A stretch of 64,000 bases of DNA from Siphonodentalium dalli. Its lineage: Eukaryota; Mollusca; Scaphopoda; Gadilida; Siphonodentaliidae. The notes beneath the pieces are model-generated. The model searched no databases, was not told the origin of the DNA, and worked only from the letters and a program-made list of their open reading frames with translations. The position numbers and the translations under genes are program-made. The stretch is from NCBI GenBank assembly GCA_032622095.1, contig CP136064.1, positions 5,883,512-5,947,511 of the forward strand. Reading direction: 5' to 3'. Below are positions 33,348-44,197 of this stretch, in pieces. Numbering within the stretch: the stretch's first letter is position 1; every line of letters starts with the position of its first letter.

Positions 33348-33637
33348 CTTGCAATAGACTAATACATGTAATACTACTGACTTGTTACACCAAGTTCATT
33401 AATTATTCTGATTCTCTTTGCCATAACATGTACAAAACAGTTCCCTTTCAAAGTGTGTTAACCCTTGAGATTCCATCTTTTTGCTACATGTATCTGACTA
33501 TATGCTGGTGTTTAAATGTACTCAATCCGATTCCATGTTCCCATATAATCAGATTCCAACAACATTTTTAGAAATGCTGCTTCAGTTATCAGAATCAATT
33601 CTAACGCCTAGAGCTTGATTTTAGAGTTATCCATCTT

Positions 33638-33830
33638 TAGTGTTGAAACGATTAATCGACTAGTCGAAGTCGATGCGATTATTGAATTAGTCGATCCCGA
33701 AATCTGCTAGTCAATTAGTCGCGAAAGCAGTGCCGAATTACCAAACAATTTAAACAGTTAGGCTATCGAAATACACAATCACAATTAACTTGTTAAAGCC
33801 TTCTTTGTTGTCCCTTTGATGCGATGATTG
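33638..33830. mobile_element. hAT terminus, only one end found
   Basis: TAGTGTTGAAACGATTAATC followed by GACTAGTCG is the same end as that of the element at 6410-7309. The bases to its left, TTGATTTTAGAGTTATCCATCTT, resemble a stretch at 1737-1760, so it inserted into a dispersed sequence. The matching right end was not found, so it is a truncated or rearranged copy. Confidence 0.6.
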
Positions 33831-33882
33831 CTGCTTTCAGTACTCGGTAGTCATGCAAAAGCGGGATCTGTCGGCGTGGCGG

Positions 33883-33942
33883 CTTTCTTTGAAGTTGATT
33901 ATCAAAGACGGCCGTCTTTGATAATCAACTTCAAAGAATCGG
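33883..33942. repeat. Perfect short palindrome
   Basis: TTCTTTGAAGTTGATTATCA followed by AAGACGG, and then the exact reverse complement, form a hairpin with arms of about 27 bp and no spacer. Its role is unknown; it could be the tip of a MITE. Confidence 0.8.
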
Positions 33943-34047
33943 CGCCTATCATGACCGTGTCTATTTCGGCGTGACGCAATTGATCTGAGTGAGAACATTT
34001 TTACACAAAACATATAGAATAATGCACCGGTTCCGATTGTTGCACGT

Positions 34048-34056
34048 GATTCGTAA
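34048..34056. repeat. 9-bp target site duplication of the MULE
   Basis: GATTCGTAA here is repeated exactly at 35761-35769. A 9-bp duplication is the hallmark of Mutator-like transposition, and the perfect match implies a fairly recent insertion. Confidence 0.88.
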
Positions 34057-34515
34057 GGGTACAGGACGTTTCGTACCATGGTCGTTTCGTACTTGGTCGT
34101 TTCGTACCATCTGGTCGTTTCGTACCGCATTGTTTGGTCGTTTCGTACCATGTAGAAAATCAATTGGTCGTTTCGTACCATGTGTTGGAAATGGGGAAAA
34201 CACGGTATTTTATATATATATTTATATTATGTATGTATAATTATTCATGTTCTGGAATGCGGCGAAAGATCTTATGAGATTTGCTTACATCGAATGTGAA
34301 TAACAATCACGCTGACAATAGTATTCATCTGATTGACTGCGGGAAAGATCTTATGAGATGTTTTTACAACAAGTGTTAATACTAATCACGCTGTATAAAC
34401 AAGAGGTGAGCTCTTACTGATTACCACTAATTACCACCTGGCTTCTTGATCACACCTTTTCGTGAGTTGTTTTTGTTGGAATCCTATAAGTAACATGAGA
34501 TCCCCCCATCTTCGA

Positions 34516-34719
34516 ATCACTGCTAAAACTACTACCAGATGAACTTGCGGTGAAGACAGTGACAATGGACTTTGAAAAGGCAACATGGAAGTCCATACAA
34601 AAGCTACTACCAGAGGTTGAAAGACGTGGTTGTTATTTTCACTGGACCCAGGCCGTGAATAGGCAGATTCAAAAGAAAGGGCTGATCGAACTGTACAACA
34701 AAAAATGAGACGAATACAG
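34516..34719 (+). pseudogene. MULE transposase fragment, first exon
   Basis: The frame runs LLKLLPDELAVKTVTMDFEK, then ATWKSIQKLLPEVERRGCYF and HWTQAVNRQIQKKGL. The pattern T-x-D-F-E-K-A followed by GC-x-F-H-x-x-Q-A is typical of the MULE transposase catalytic region, where the D is a catalytic aspartate and the C/H pair is conserved. A stop (TGA) follows the KK at 34706, and a possible donor CAG|GTAAAT lies at 34719. The upstream part of the transposase is absent. Confidence 0.8.
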
Positions 34720-34947
34720 GTAAATATTTGTTCTCATAGAATAGAATTGTATGAATAAAATAATAGAATTGTATGATTAAATGAATTTTTTCAAAATATA
34801 ACTTATATGATTTTATTTTTATTTCAATTATATAAGTAGAATAATGCTATTATTTCAATTAGCAGAAATAAGGGTATAATTAGAATAATATATAACAAAC
34901 TGAAATTTTTTCTTATTTATGTTTATATCTTCTTTTCATTTTTGTAG

Positions 34948-35452
34948 GCAACTGCGAAAGCTTTATGCTTTGCCACTTCTGCCAGCCGAACACATCCGAC
35001 CAGCATTTGCCAGGATGCGAGATCACCCGACAGCCAAAATCGGCAACATGCCGTTAATCTACGAATATGTGGAATCACAGTGGCTGGACTCTCGATGCCT
35101 ACCAATGGAATCGTGGTGCGTCTACGGGCGCTCCATCCGAACGAACAATGACACTGAGGGATGGCACAGACGCATCCAATACAAAAACAAGGCAACAAAC
35201 GTCCCATATTATATCCTGGTTCCAATGCTCAAGAAGGAATCGGCAACGACAGACATGACAGTAAAGTTGGTTGGTGAAAAAAAGATGAAAAGGTACCAAA
35301 GACTCCAGTATCGGGAGAACCAGGCGCAACTATTCTGCTTGTGGAGTAACTACGAAAACGGCGGCATCTCCACCAGTGGTCTGTTGAAGGCATGTTCAAA
35401 ACTGTTTGCGCCAACAGTTGTTGTCATTGCTGTCGAGTCGGCTGATTGTTAA
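34948..35452 (+). pseudogene. MULE transposase fragment, last exon
   Basis: After a TTTTTGTAG acceptor the frame encodes QLRKLYALPLLPAEHIRPAF... with RTNNDTEGWHRRIQ and VPYYILVPMLKKE. The N-N-D-x-E-G-W-H motif, holding the last catalytic acidic residue, and the following hydrophobic helix are characteristic of invertebrate MULE transposases. The frame ends with a TAA 120 bp before the right terminal repeats. Confidence 0.85.
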
Positions 35453-35930
35453 TATCAAATACCATGTTCGTCCCATATTGTTGTGTATAATAATGTTGTT
35501 AATGTTAATATGTTATTTTAAAATAAAGAATAAAGTATGAAATTAATACTGTTTTCCCCCATTCCCAACATGGTACAACACACGGTACGAAACGACCAAT
35601 TGATTTTTCTACATGGTACGAAACGACCAATTGATTTTCTACATGGTACGAAACGACCAAACAATACGGTACGAAACGACCAAGAAATATGGTACGAAAC
35701 GACCAGATGGTACGAAACGTCCAGGTACGAAACGACCATGGTACGAAACGTCTAGAAGCCGATTCGTAATCCATGGTGCTTCGTGGCGTAAGCCGCGGCG
35801 ACGTTTCACTGGGCCACTAATAAATCTCGATGGTCAGATTATAATTTCTATGACACCTGACAGCTCTATCGAAAAGTGTTCACAATCACATTGCAACATT
35901 TAATGATTTATAGAGTCGATTCTAATTTCT

Positions 35931-36203
35931 ATGACATTGCCATTTGACTTGGTTTATATTACGTCGAAGGCTGTGTCATCCAGTTTTGTACCAGGAATTG
36001 ATATACAGGGGAGTGACCATTTTGATAAGAACGATTTGATCAACACGAACATGAACAGTGAAGCCCTGGACGCGCACCTGTTGGTCGGCGTCACTCGCCG
36101 GTGTGAACTTTATTCGAGATGTTTTGAAAATGAAAGAAAGGCACGTCTCGAAAATCATATAGAAATGAGTACGGCAAAAAAGGTTATTCATATGGCAATT
36201 TAA
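35931..36203 (+). CDS. Unrecognised 90-codon frame
   Basis: Reads MTLPFDLVYITSKAVSSSFV... then NMNSEALDAHLLVGVTRRCE... and is rich in charged residues near its end. Composition looks protein-like, but I recognise no family, and no paired exon was seen. It may be a fragment of a host gene or of an element. Confidence 0.2.
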   Translation: MTLPFDLVYITSKAVSSSFVPGIDIQGSDHFDKNDLINTNMNSEALDAHLLVGVTRRCELYSRCFENERKARLENHIEMSTAKKVIHMAI

Positions 36204-36269
36204 ATTAATGTAGCTAAATACATACACATCGTAACTTCGTCCTTTAGCAAATCATTTAAATTTGGAGCT

Positions 36270-36300
36270 TCGAACGCGACCGGAAGTGTCTTTGTTTACG
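36270..36300. promoter_or_regulatory. Possible ETS-type promoter motif
   Basis: GCGACCGGAAGTGTCTTTGTTTACG contains CCGGAAGTG, the core ETS/GABP site common in housekeeping promoters. It lies in a local GC-richer patch with no identified transcript beside it. A single motif match is weak support. Confidence 0.3.
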
Positions 36301-36426
36301 TTTGATTTTCGAAAATAATTTATTTTGTACTTCTATAAATTCGTACCATTTTCAAGTTGAAAGGATATTACAAATTACGTGTGCCTGTTGAAAACATAAT
36401 AAGTAAACGTATTTCTAATGATATAT

Positions 36427-36585
36427 ACAATATTCACAGGCCTTCTAAACAGTGATTGATAAATAATTAAAATAATTTTTTTATTAATATTTACATATAA
36501 GAAGACATATATGTAAATGTTAATAAAAAAAAATATTTTAATTATTTATCACTCACTGTTTGGAAGGCCTGTGACAATATTGATA
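36427..36585. mobile_element. Palindromic MITE of about 155 bp
   Basis: ACAATATTCACAGGCCTTCT plus AAACAGTGATTGATAAATAA opens it, and the near reverse complement TTATCACTCACTGTTTGGAA plus GGCCTGTGACAATATTGAT closes it, around an AT-rich loop. Family unknown. Confidence 0.75.
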
Positions 36586-38217
36586 GATAATTTTTTTGGA
36601 TGTATTATCTGTATCAAGACAGATCCAGCTAAATAAAATGTATCTTAATATCTGACATTCTTGAGCTTAACAACACATTATGCAAGATTCCCTTGCGCTT
36701 ATTAGATAAATGAAGGTGTCAATGACACTGTAGCTCAACGTTTCCCGGAAATGTTATATTATTGACCGATATTCTAAAAACAGGAATTTATATGATTTGG
36801 CGCCGGGGAAGGGCTTTTTGTTGAGAGGTTTTGGGAGAATGTTAAATAACAGTGATAATTATGTGTATACTATCGTAGTTATGGAGGTGCAGACTCGGTA
36901 TGAGTGTTCATTACTTAAAATATGCTTAGTCACATAGGGAGCCTCACATATGAAAGAGAATACATTGGCCTAACAATATTACCTTGACCTTGTAAGCCAG
37001 TGCATTCTCTTATATATGCAAGGCTCATATATATAAGGATCATCAATGCTGCACCCGTTGTGAAAGGGATCCAAGGCCTTCGGAGTGGGTTCATGTGAAA
37101 TAAGGTCAATTTTATAAAAGTCTGTCAAACAAAGTTACTATAACAAGTTCATGTACATTTAAAAATAGATAACTTTTTCCTTTCAATGTCAAAGCAACAA
37201 GATTTATAAGTAAACAAAGCCTTGTGTTCCAGAGAATTTCGATTTTTCGCGCTATGAGAAAATGTTTGTAAACAATATATTAATCGATCATATCATCACT
37301 TTACCTTTTCAATCATTTTGAAGATTAATCGTGGACATGTCAGATGATTAATCACATTTCAGAGGTTCGCGTGAATGCCCGGGCTCCATGTGTAAATGTA
37401 GTACATCTTTTCAATGAAAGTCTGTTATAGAAGAGTAAAGGGACCTGACTTTGGGCCAAAGCAGCATCAACCCTACCGATATCCCAAGCTGTTGTGGAAC
37501 GCGAAGACTTGGTATATACATGGGACTGTCACCAGAATCTTGGCCAATGATATGCCATGACGGGGAACATGGAATGAATTAATAAGTCATGAAATATACA
37601 TTAAACAGTATGTAATATAGATAAATTTTATGCATTTATTAACATCATGAACAACACAATAAATTATGACCACCATGTAACAGTCCACATCAATTCACTA
37701 TTAAAATTATTGCTCAAATTTTGATGTATTTTGTACAAAAAAAAGGACAAACAACCAAAGAAATACAGGAGTGAATTAATCAGATGAATTAATCATCATC
37801 ATCAGTTTGGGGATTAAGTCGCCATAACTTCTACCCCTTTATAAATAATGACATACCAGTGGTATACAATGGATATACATGCAGATGCATTTGGTAGTTA
37901 TTGTGAACATATCGTTCATGCCAAAAGCAGTTATCAGATCATTTTAAATACATATGAATGATGAATAAAATGTTCAGATAAAAAGTTCAATAGCATTTAT
38001 GATCTACTTATCTCAACATCTACAAATGAAGGAATAACAATTCATAGGAGTTTCTCTGATCGCTTTTACTATCCGGACAGCCCGAAAATAAATACTAGTA
38101 GACCATTCCAGTGAACCAGGTAGCTCACCGTGCCTGGAAGTATAAAGTTCTCCATCTAAATCTTACTATTGTGTGACATAAATAATTCTGCATCAATCAC
38201 CAATGAATTATAAACTA
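36586..38217. other. Intergenic DNA between MPND and UBE2G2
   Basis: Short pieces of family A/D sequence occur at 36935-37080 (ATATGAAAGAGAATACATTGG and CCAGTGCATTCTCTTATATA). The rest is AT-rich and no exon was recognised. Confidence 0.5.
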
Positions 38218-38441
38218 CAGTAATGACCTAAATAATTGACCCCTAAACCACAGAAGAATTATGGGTATTTTTCTAGGATTTAGTTGGAAATATGGCTTGA
38301 TGCCATTCACCGGAAAGCTCTCGCTCTCAGGAGAGCTTTCCGATGAATGGCAACAAGCCATATTTCTGACTAAATCCATCCTGCAAAAATTTCCCCATAA
38401 TTCTGGTGTGGTTCAAGGGTCATATACTTTGGGCATTACTG
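38218..38441. mobile_element. TA-flanked palindromic MITE, family C, copy 1
   Basis: CAGTAATGACCTAAATAATT at the left mirrors TACTTTGGGCATTACTG at the right, flanked by TA. Arms of about 105 bp meet at AGAGCTTTCC/GGAAAGCTCTC. The TA duplication suggests Tc1/mariner origin. Confidence 0.82.
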
Positions 38442-38774
38442 TATATATATGATGCCATGGAAGAGAGAAATAGTAAATTTGATGCCATGAAAGAGAGAAA
38501 CAGTGAAATGTGAAGACTAGAAAAAGAGCTGACTAAAGCACAGATATTTGTGAGAGGGTCACGTTAAGTACATATTAATTGAGAATCTCTGATATCTAGG
38601 ATATTTGTGAGAGGGTCACATACATATTAATTGAGAATCTCTGATATCTAGGAACAAACATTATCATTGCACAAATGGGTCCAATCAAACAATTTATTAT
38701 ACATTTTAGTATATTGTTTATGTCAATTTCAAAAGAATGAGCATGGGGATTTGAATATTTCTTAATTATATTAA

Positions 38775-39137
38775 CCCTTTACCCAACAGAAGGGCCCTGT
38801 GCCAATGCATTCTCTTATATATGCGAGTCGACCATAGGTCGCCTCGCATATATAAGAGAATGCATTGGCTTAACACATTAAAAATTATAAAATTGTTAAA
38901 GAATGTAAGAAAAAAAAGATTTTTTTTAGGCCAATGCATTCTCTTATATATGCGAGGGGACCTATAGTCGACTCGCATATATAAGAGAATGCATTGGCAC
39001 AGGGCATAACTGTAACCATCACAATGTGGTCAAGGAGCCGGTTCCAATGATATCAATATTTGTATGGTTCTATTGAGACAGACCGAAGATATTTTAGGCT
39101 GTTGAAGCTTTATTTGGCCGGTTTGTTGGGTAAAGGG
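38775..39137. mobile_element. TTAA-flanked MITE, family A, copy 5
   Basis: CCCTTTACCCAACA ends with TTAA at 38771-38774 and 39138-39141. The middle spacer is slightly shorter than in other copies. A truncated family B arm follows at 39171-39245. Confidence 0.8.
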
Positions 39138-39694
39138 TTAAAAGAGAACTCATACAATATATACTTGGTTTCAAGTCTGAGTTTTGCCTGTCATTTACAG
39201 AATGAGGTCCCAGAGGGTGAATTTAGTGATGCTATCCCACATAGAATAGAGAAACGTAATTTCAACAAGTCCTTTGTTGAGCTTATTATCTGATCATTTT
39301 TCACCAATGCACAGGATACCTTCTGCACTTTCTATTGCCTGTCGTCTGCTAATAGACCATTCCAATGTACAATGGCACATTTCAGTGAATCTGTGTACCC
39401 CTCGTAACTTTTTTAGGTGAGAGTGACCTCTTCAACCATACTGAGTCTGTGCTTTGTCAGTCTTGGAAAAAATCTGGTATGAATGGACCGTTCTGTAGTG
39501 AATTAGCTTCTGTGCGCTTTGTATTATTATTACATGGATGTAGGGCACTTATTACTTATTACTCACGGGGGAGGAAGCAAAACAATCAGTTCCGCATTCA
39601 GGAACATCAGGATAAGCATACTGAAAATATCCATCCACTCTGTTAACATGCGAGCCCCATAGAACAACTATTAGTATAATATCAAACGTTACTG

Positions 39695-40180
39695 TTAACC
39701 CTTTCAGTGCCAGGGGCCAATCTCATCGGCCCTAATTTACGGTCTGTAAAATCGGCCCTACAAAAATTTAAAAAAAATTGTTTGTTTTTTTAGATTTTTT
39801 TTTTGTGGGTTGAATTTGATTTGGGTATGCTTAGGCATGCTATAGTGAATTTGAAAAAAAAACTGGATTAAACCTTAGGAGCATGTTATAACTCAAAACT
39901 ATCACCAAGTATTCATAGTAATAATTTTGATGCCCATGAAAAACCTAAGATTCCCTGGCACTAAACCTCCAAAATAAGTCTGTTAAAGAATATAAGAAAA
40001 ATTATTAAAATTGTAAAAAATTGTAAAACATAATAACAAATGATGAAAAATTGTTAGGCCAATGCATTCTCTTTTATATGCGAGGCGACCTATGGTCGAC
40101 TTGCATATTTAAGAGAATGCATTGGCACAGGGTATATGGGTTGATACAAAAATCAGACCTGGCACTGAAAGAGTTAAACA
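39695..40180. mobile_element. TTAA-flanked MITE, family F
   Basis: Ends TTAACCCTTTCAGTGCCAGG and, reversed, TTAACTCTTTCAGTGCCAGG, holding GGGCCAATCTCATCGGCCC near the left and a CCAATGCATTCTCTTTTATA hairpin near the right. It looks like a relative of family A that shares the hairpin module but has different termini. Another copy is at 43919-44107. Confidence 0.7.
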
Positions 40181-40486
40181 GAGAGCATGTTCCACTATTG
40201 TTTGCAAGGACCTCTGCTGACTTTTATTTGTTAAAGTTTTCTTTTTATCATAAGTGTATAAAAAGTCTGTGTAAATGGCACAACATAATTCAACCAACTG
40301 AATAGTCATAGAAACAACAAATAAACATTGTTTTTCATCAATAGGTCATGTCATACCAAACATTTTGATAAAAGCTGAATAGATGTTTAAATGCTAGTAT
40401 TTGAGGAAATGTTTATAAAGTGAGCTTCAGCCAGATAAAGAAACAGCAGCATCTCTTTAAATAATAACGTAAATATCTGTACAGAT

Positions 40487-40599
40487 TCATAAACCAAGCG
40501 ATTTCCGAACTGTACTTTGAGCAATTTTCTTAAATTTCTCCTTGTCATCTCGCCATGTTTTAGCTGCATCAACATTGGCTGCACTCTCATCATTGGGCT
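40487..40599 (-). CDS. UBE2G2: UBE2G2 exon 5: C-terminal end and stop
   Basis: Entered after TTCCTCTTGCAG, it completes the codon from exon 4 (G+AG = Glu) and encodes PNDESAANVDAAKTWRDDKE followed by KFKKIAQSTVRKSLGL and TGA. This is nearly the human UBE2G2 end (PNDESGANVDASKMWRDDRE ... VQKSLGL). The C-terminal helices complete the UBC fold. No clear AATAAA follows within 150 bp on the minus strand. Confidence 0.95.
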
Positions 40600-40841
40600 C
40601 TGCAAGAGGAAAACAAAAACATTTATCATTAAACTAAACAGGTTTTCTCCTTTAAGGGGATGGGGGCGGCCTTTGAAAAACTTGTGTTCCTGGGTTGGTT
40701 GGTCCAAAAATATAAAAAAAAAATTTCAACCTTGTATCCTGGAGTTTTCTTCCTCGTCCCCTGCTAATGCTGGTGAAAATTGGTGGGTGGACCTGAATTA
40801 ACTTAACATGGAATGGTCCCCCAGTAATATAAATACATGTA

Positions 40842-41054
40842 CAGTAATGCCCAAAGTAATCGACTCTTTAACTACAGCAGAATTATGGGTAACTTTTCAG
40901 GATTTAGTCGGAAATATGGCTTGTTGCCATTCATCGGAAAGCTCTCGGGGAGAGCTTTCCGATGAGTGGCAATAAGCCATATTTCCGTCTAAATCCTGAA
41001 AAATTACCCATAATTCTGTTGTAGTTAAAGAGTCGATTACTTAGGGCATTACTG
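40842..41054. mobile_element. TA-flanked palindromic MITE, family C, copy 2
   Basis: A near-perfect palindrome with ends CAGTAATGCCC/GGGCATTACTG and TA on both sides, in UBE2G2 intron 4. Confidence 0.85.
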
Positions 41055-41056
41055 TA

Positions 41057-41532
41057 ATTCAACACACCTGTGAGTATACTGACTACTGACAGTAATATAT
41101 ATGCATGTAATTCAACACACCTGCGATTATAATTTATTCATCTTTTTTGTTACAATTCATTCAAACATTTACATAAAGTGTATATAAATATATAATTTCA
41201 ACAATTGAGTTGAAGTCACAGCAGCCCGATCGGAGAGATGTGGAAAACCATATACATATAGCTCTCTGCGTCTACCTGAACGGGCAGCTGAAACACAAGA
41301 TAAGTTACAAATTGTGAGAAAAAACACAATGTTCATATTATTGTTAATTTGGTTCAGTCAGTGACCTAATTTCAGAAAGCTAAATTTTTTTCTATGCAAT
41401 TCTTATGTAATATATATACATGTAATTCAAAACACCTGCGAGCATACTGACAGTAATATTTAACACACCTGCGAGCATGCTGACAGTAATATTTAACACA
41501 CCTGCGAGCATACTGACTAATATTTAACACAC
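41057..41532 (-). repeat. Array copying the UBE2G2 exon 4 donor
   Basis: Downstream of exon 4 (lower coordinates) the segment AACACACCTGCGAGCATACTG recurs at about 41430, 41464 and 41497, and in decayed form near 41063 and 41118. On the minus strand each good copy reads GTCAGTATGCTCGCAG|GTGTGTTAAATATT, which is the last 16 or so bases of exon 4 plus its donor. Spacings are 31 and 33 bp. The 31-bp step puts decoys out of frame. Confidence 0.9.
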
Positions 41533-41673
41533 CTGCGAGCATACTGACTACAGACAGTAATATTTTTTCCACACTTTGCACAGGACTCCATCGCTCGGCA
41601 CTGCTCTCGTATCCCATGGGGTCATCACCGGGTGCGTGAAGAATTGATATACATACCCTCCCATCAGAATATA
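41533..41673 (-). CDS. UBE2G2: UBE2G2 exon 4: catalytic cysteine exon
   Basis: UBE2G2 is the E2 enzyme that works with ER-membrane E3 ligases in ER-associated degradation. This 141-bp exon lies between AACTTTTCAG and GTGTGTTA and encodes [20 protein letters not shown] followed by [20 protein letters not shown] plus VVSMLA. The Cys of GRVCISILH is residue 89 of the assembled 165-residue chain, as in the human enzyme. The acidic loop [17 protein letters not shown], an insertion specific to this E2 class near the active site, is conserved. Both splice borders of this exon are duplicated nearby. Confidence 0.97.
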
Positions 41674-41734
41674 CTGAAAAGTTCAACATACAGAATATTT
41701 TACAATCATGATCATGTGTGTACAATTTTAAAAC

Positions 41735-42003
41735 GATAAGCATCCATTACCCTGCAGGGAGCCCCACACATATATAGAAGCATATAGAAGAGTGTCGTCT
41801 GCTCATGTTTGTCTGGGGCTCTGTATGGGTGAAATTATAAAATTGTTAAAGAATACAAGAAAAAATTGTAAAAAAATTGTTAGGCCAATGCATTCTCTTA
41901 TATATGCGAGGCGACCTATGGTCGACTCGCATATATAAGAGAATGCATTGGCACAGGGTATATGGGTTGATACAAAAATCGGACTTGGCACTCAAAGGGT
42001 TAA
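41735..42003. mobile_element. Family E/F MITE composite
   Basis: Starts in CATCCATTACCCTGCAGGGA, includes the CCCCACACATATATAGAAGC unit and the CCAATGCATTCTCTTATATA hairpin. It ends GATACAAAAATCGGACTTGG plus CACTCAAAGGGTTAAA, the terminus of family F. It seems to be a fusion of two families. Confidence 0.65.
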
Positions 42004-42086
42004 ACATTTCTGGCTCAAACTGTGGTGTTTTATAAGGTTTACGAAAATTAACACCTCTATTAAGATGCAGTTAATCTAATAGCGAG

Positions 42087-42172
42087 CATACCCTCCCATC
42101 AGAATATACTGAAAATTTCAACATACAGAATATTTTAAAATCATGAACTATATGTGTAAATTAAAATTATTA
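42087..42172 (-). other. Duplicate of the UBE2G2 exon 4 acceptor
   Basis: GCATACCCTCCCATCAGAAT plus ATACTGAAAATTTCAACATA plus CAGAATATTTTA repeats 41650-41710 almost exactly. On the minus strand it holds the acceptor TTTTCAG and the first bases of exon 4 (TATATTCTGATGGGAGGGTA). It lies about 430 bp upstream of the real site, with a MITE between them. No donor follows, so use of this site should give a faulty message. Confidence 0.88.
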
Positions 42173-42179
42173 TGAGCCT

Positions 42180-43917
42180 TGAAAATTTCTTGCACAGTAA
42201 ATAACACTAATATTTTTTCGTAGTTTTCGGCCTCACAGCCTTTATTAACTCTAATAGCAAATGCATAATTTACATATTGAGGATGTCGATTCACACAAAT
42301 TTATAAGTTAACTTGCCACACTGAAGACAAAATTCTTGAGTCAGGAATCAAAATGTGATACCGGTATGAGTCATACCCTTATCATATTTTGATTCCTCTT
42401 GACATCGTGTGGGTCAATTTACCCCCCCCCCCCCCATGTTTCAATTTTCACTGACCAGATTGCAACCATTTTGGTTAAATAAATAATCATTTTATTTTAT
42501 TAATACTTAGTGCCCTTTAAAGACATCTGATGTCTAGTAAGATTTTCTGGGTCAAATTACCTCTATATACAAATTTTCCGTTCTAATGGTCCAGCTGTTT
42601 CTGTATAAACGATCAGTTATTGATTACCGCCGGTAGATAAAAGCCAATTGCGTCAGCCTTTCAAGTTTGACACTTTGTGTCGCTAGTAGTCCCTCATGTG
42701 ATGTCACATGAGGGAACATTAACTATTCAGACTGCATAATCCATGATGGAACTTTAAATCAGCATAACTTCAGTTACGGGCGGCCTATCACAAATTTTTT
42801 TTCGGCACCATGCTCAGCGATCGATAATGATAAAAAAAATCTAGACCGGAGTAATCTCTTAAGTAATGTAAGGGTGTTGTCATTTGGCACTGCATATAAC
42901 CATTTATATTGTATTGAACCATACATTTCGTTACAAAACATCAAGATACATGTAAATCCATGGGTGAAATAAGTGTACCAACAATTTTTCATAACAACGG
43001 TAGAGGAAGTTGTAAAAATTCGCAACTTATTTCTATGTCCGACTTCCCTAACATTGCATTAAGTAATGAAAACATGTTATACCATGAAATATTCCTGATC
43101 ATTCTTCAGTGCTAACATACTAGTATGGACCTTGAGTCGTCTACATACTCATAAATCAGAGTGTGTTATTTGACAATTTAATCGAGACATACATGTAACC
43201 AGACAGAAACAACAAGAGGTGTGCACTCGAGTGCTAGCATACCCCCACCGTGGAAAATTCAACCCGCATTATCCGTAAACCCAACAAAAAATATTTTTAA
43301 CTTTAAAGAAAAATTCGGACTAATAATATCGATATGGTGTCACAAGAAGCTTGTACAGTAAAAATTATTCAAATTGGTTCATATTTGTTCAAGTTATTAA
43401 GTCAGACAGAATTTTCTAAGTCAAAAATGAAGCGTAATATTACGGAAAAAACAGTCTGAGCCAATCCCTAGCCGCATCATGTAGAGAGGGTAATGTGAGA
43501 AGCATGTATACCAAAAATTATTAAAATCGGTTCATATTTGTTAAAGTTATTAAGTTTTCTAAGTCAAAATAAGTCGAAAATGAGGCGTAACTTGAAAAAA
43601 TAAAGTCAGACCGAACCGCAATTAGCATCATGCGAAGAGACCGTCCTGAGGAGATTGCATACAAAAAATTACCTGGATTTTAGCGATGTCTGTTTCGATA
43701 TCTTTAAAAAAAGGCAATAATTATTGATGTGTGTTCCTGAAAAGCATTCTTTTGAAAAATGGTTCGCTACTAGTGACCAGCGTTGTTTTAGACTAGCATT
43801 ATTTTAGGGCACTAATTAATAAATAACATAATTCATTATATAACCAAAATGGTTGAAATCTGGGGGTAAATTGACCCATAGTGTGTCAGAGTTAGATGCT
43901 GTTGACTTCAGATGACT
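42180..43917. other. UBE2G2 intron 3, no exon seen
   Basis: AT-rich DNA with a C-tract (42421-42435). A pair of related blocks around 43372 and 43528 shares TCATATTTGTT, AAGTTATTAAGT and TTTTCTAAGTCAAAA. A diffuse dispersed repeat is likely. No further feature was recognised. Confidence 0.5.
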
Positions 43918-43918
43918 C

Positions 43919-44107
43919 AACCCTTTGAGTGCCAGGTCGATTTTTGTATCAACCCATATACCCTGTGCCAATGCATTCTCTTATATATGCGAGTTTTTTT
44001 TTTTTTTTTTTTTTTTTACAATTTTAATAATTTATTCTTATATTCTTTAACAGACTTATTTTGTAGGTTTAGGGCTGATGAGATCGGCCCCTGGCACTCA
44101 AAGGGTT
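43919..44107. mobile_element. Family F MITE with T-tract deletion
   Basis: Ends CAACCCTTTGAGTGCCAGGT and, reversed, TTTAACCCTTTGAGTGCCAG. The hairpin is cut off after CTTATATATGCGAG and continues as a run of about 24 T, so one arm has been lost. Confidence 0.7.
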
Positions 44108-44197
44108 AAATCTGCACGCAGAATAGGTTCGTGCGTTTCCAGGATAGATAACTCTTGAAAAAACATATGAAGCGAACACTTTTTGCATAGATGTAGC

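Larger units (their letters stand above)
34057..35760 (+). mobile_element. Mutator-like element with iterated terminal inverted repeats
   Basis: A 1704-bp element between perfect 9-bp duplications. The ends (GGGTACAGGACGTTTCGTAC and, reversed, GGCTTCTAGACGTTTCGTAC) lead into inverted terminal regions. Each is built of several direct copies of GGTCGTTTCGTACC, about six at the left and eight at the right, broken by AATCAATT-type spacers. The interior encodes two exons of a MULE transposase C-terminal region. The N-terminal part of the transposase is missing, so it is probably an internally deleted, inactive copy. It lies between MPND and UBE2G2. Confidence 0.92.

Noticed and set aside
34060-34240. 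Arg/Phe-rich frames (GRFVPWSFRTWSFRT)
   Set aside because: They translate the iterated terminal repeats of the MULE and not a gene. The same holds for 35505-35903.
35976-36227. Minus-strand 83-codon frame
   Set aside because: It lies antisense to another weak frame, with no motif and no splice context.
41200-41295. Extra UBE2G2 exon after CTTGTGTTTCAG (LPVQVDAESYMYMVFHI)
   Set aside because: UBE2G2 is complete at 165 codons without it, the family has no such segment, and no donor follows in frame.
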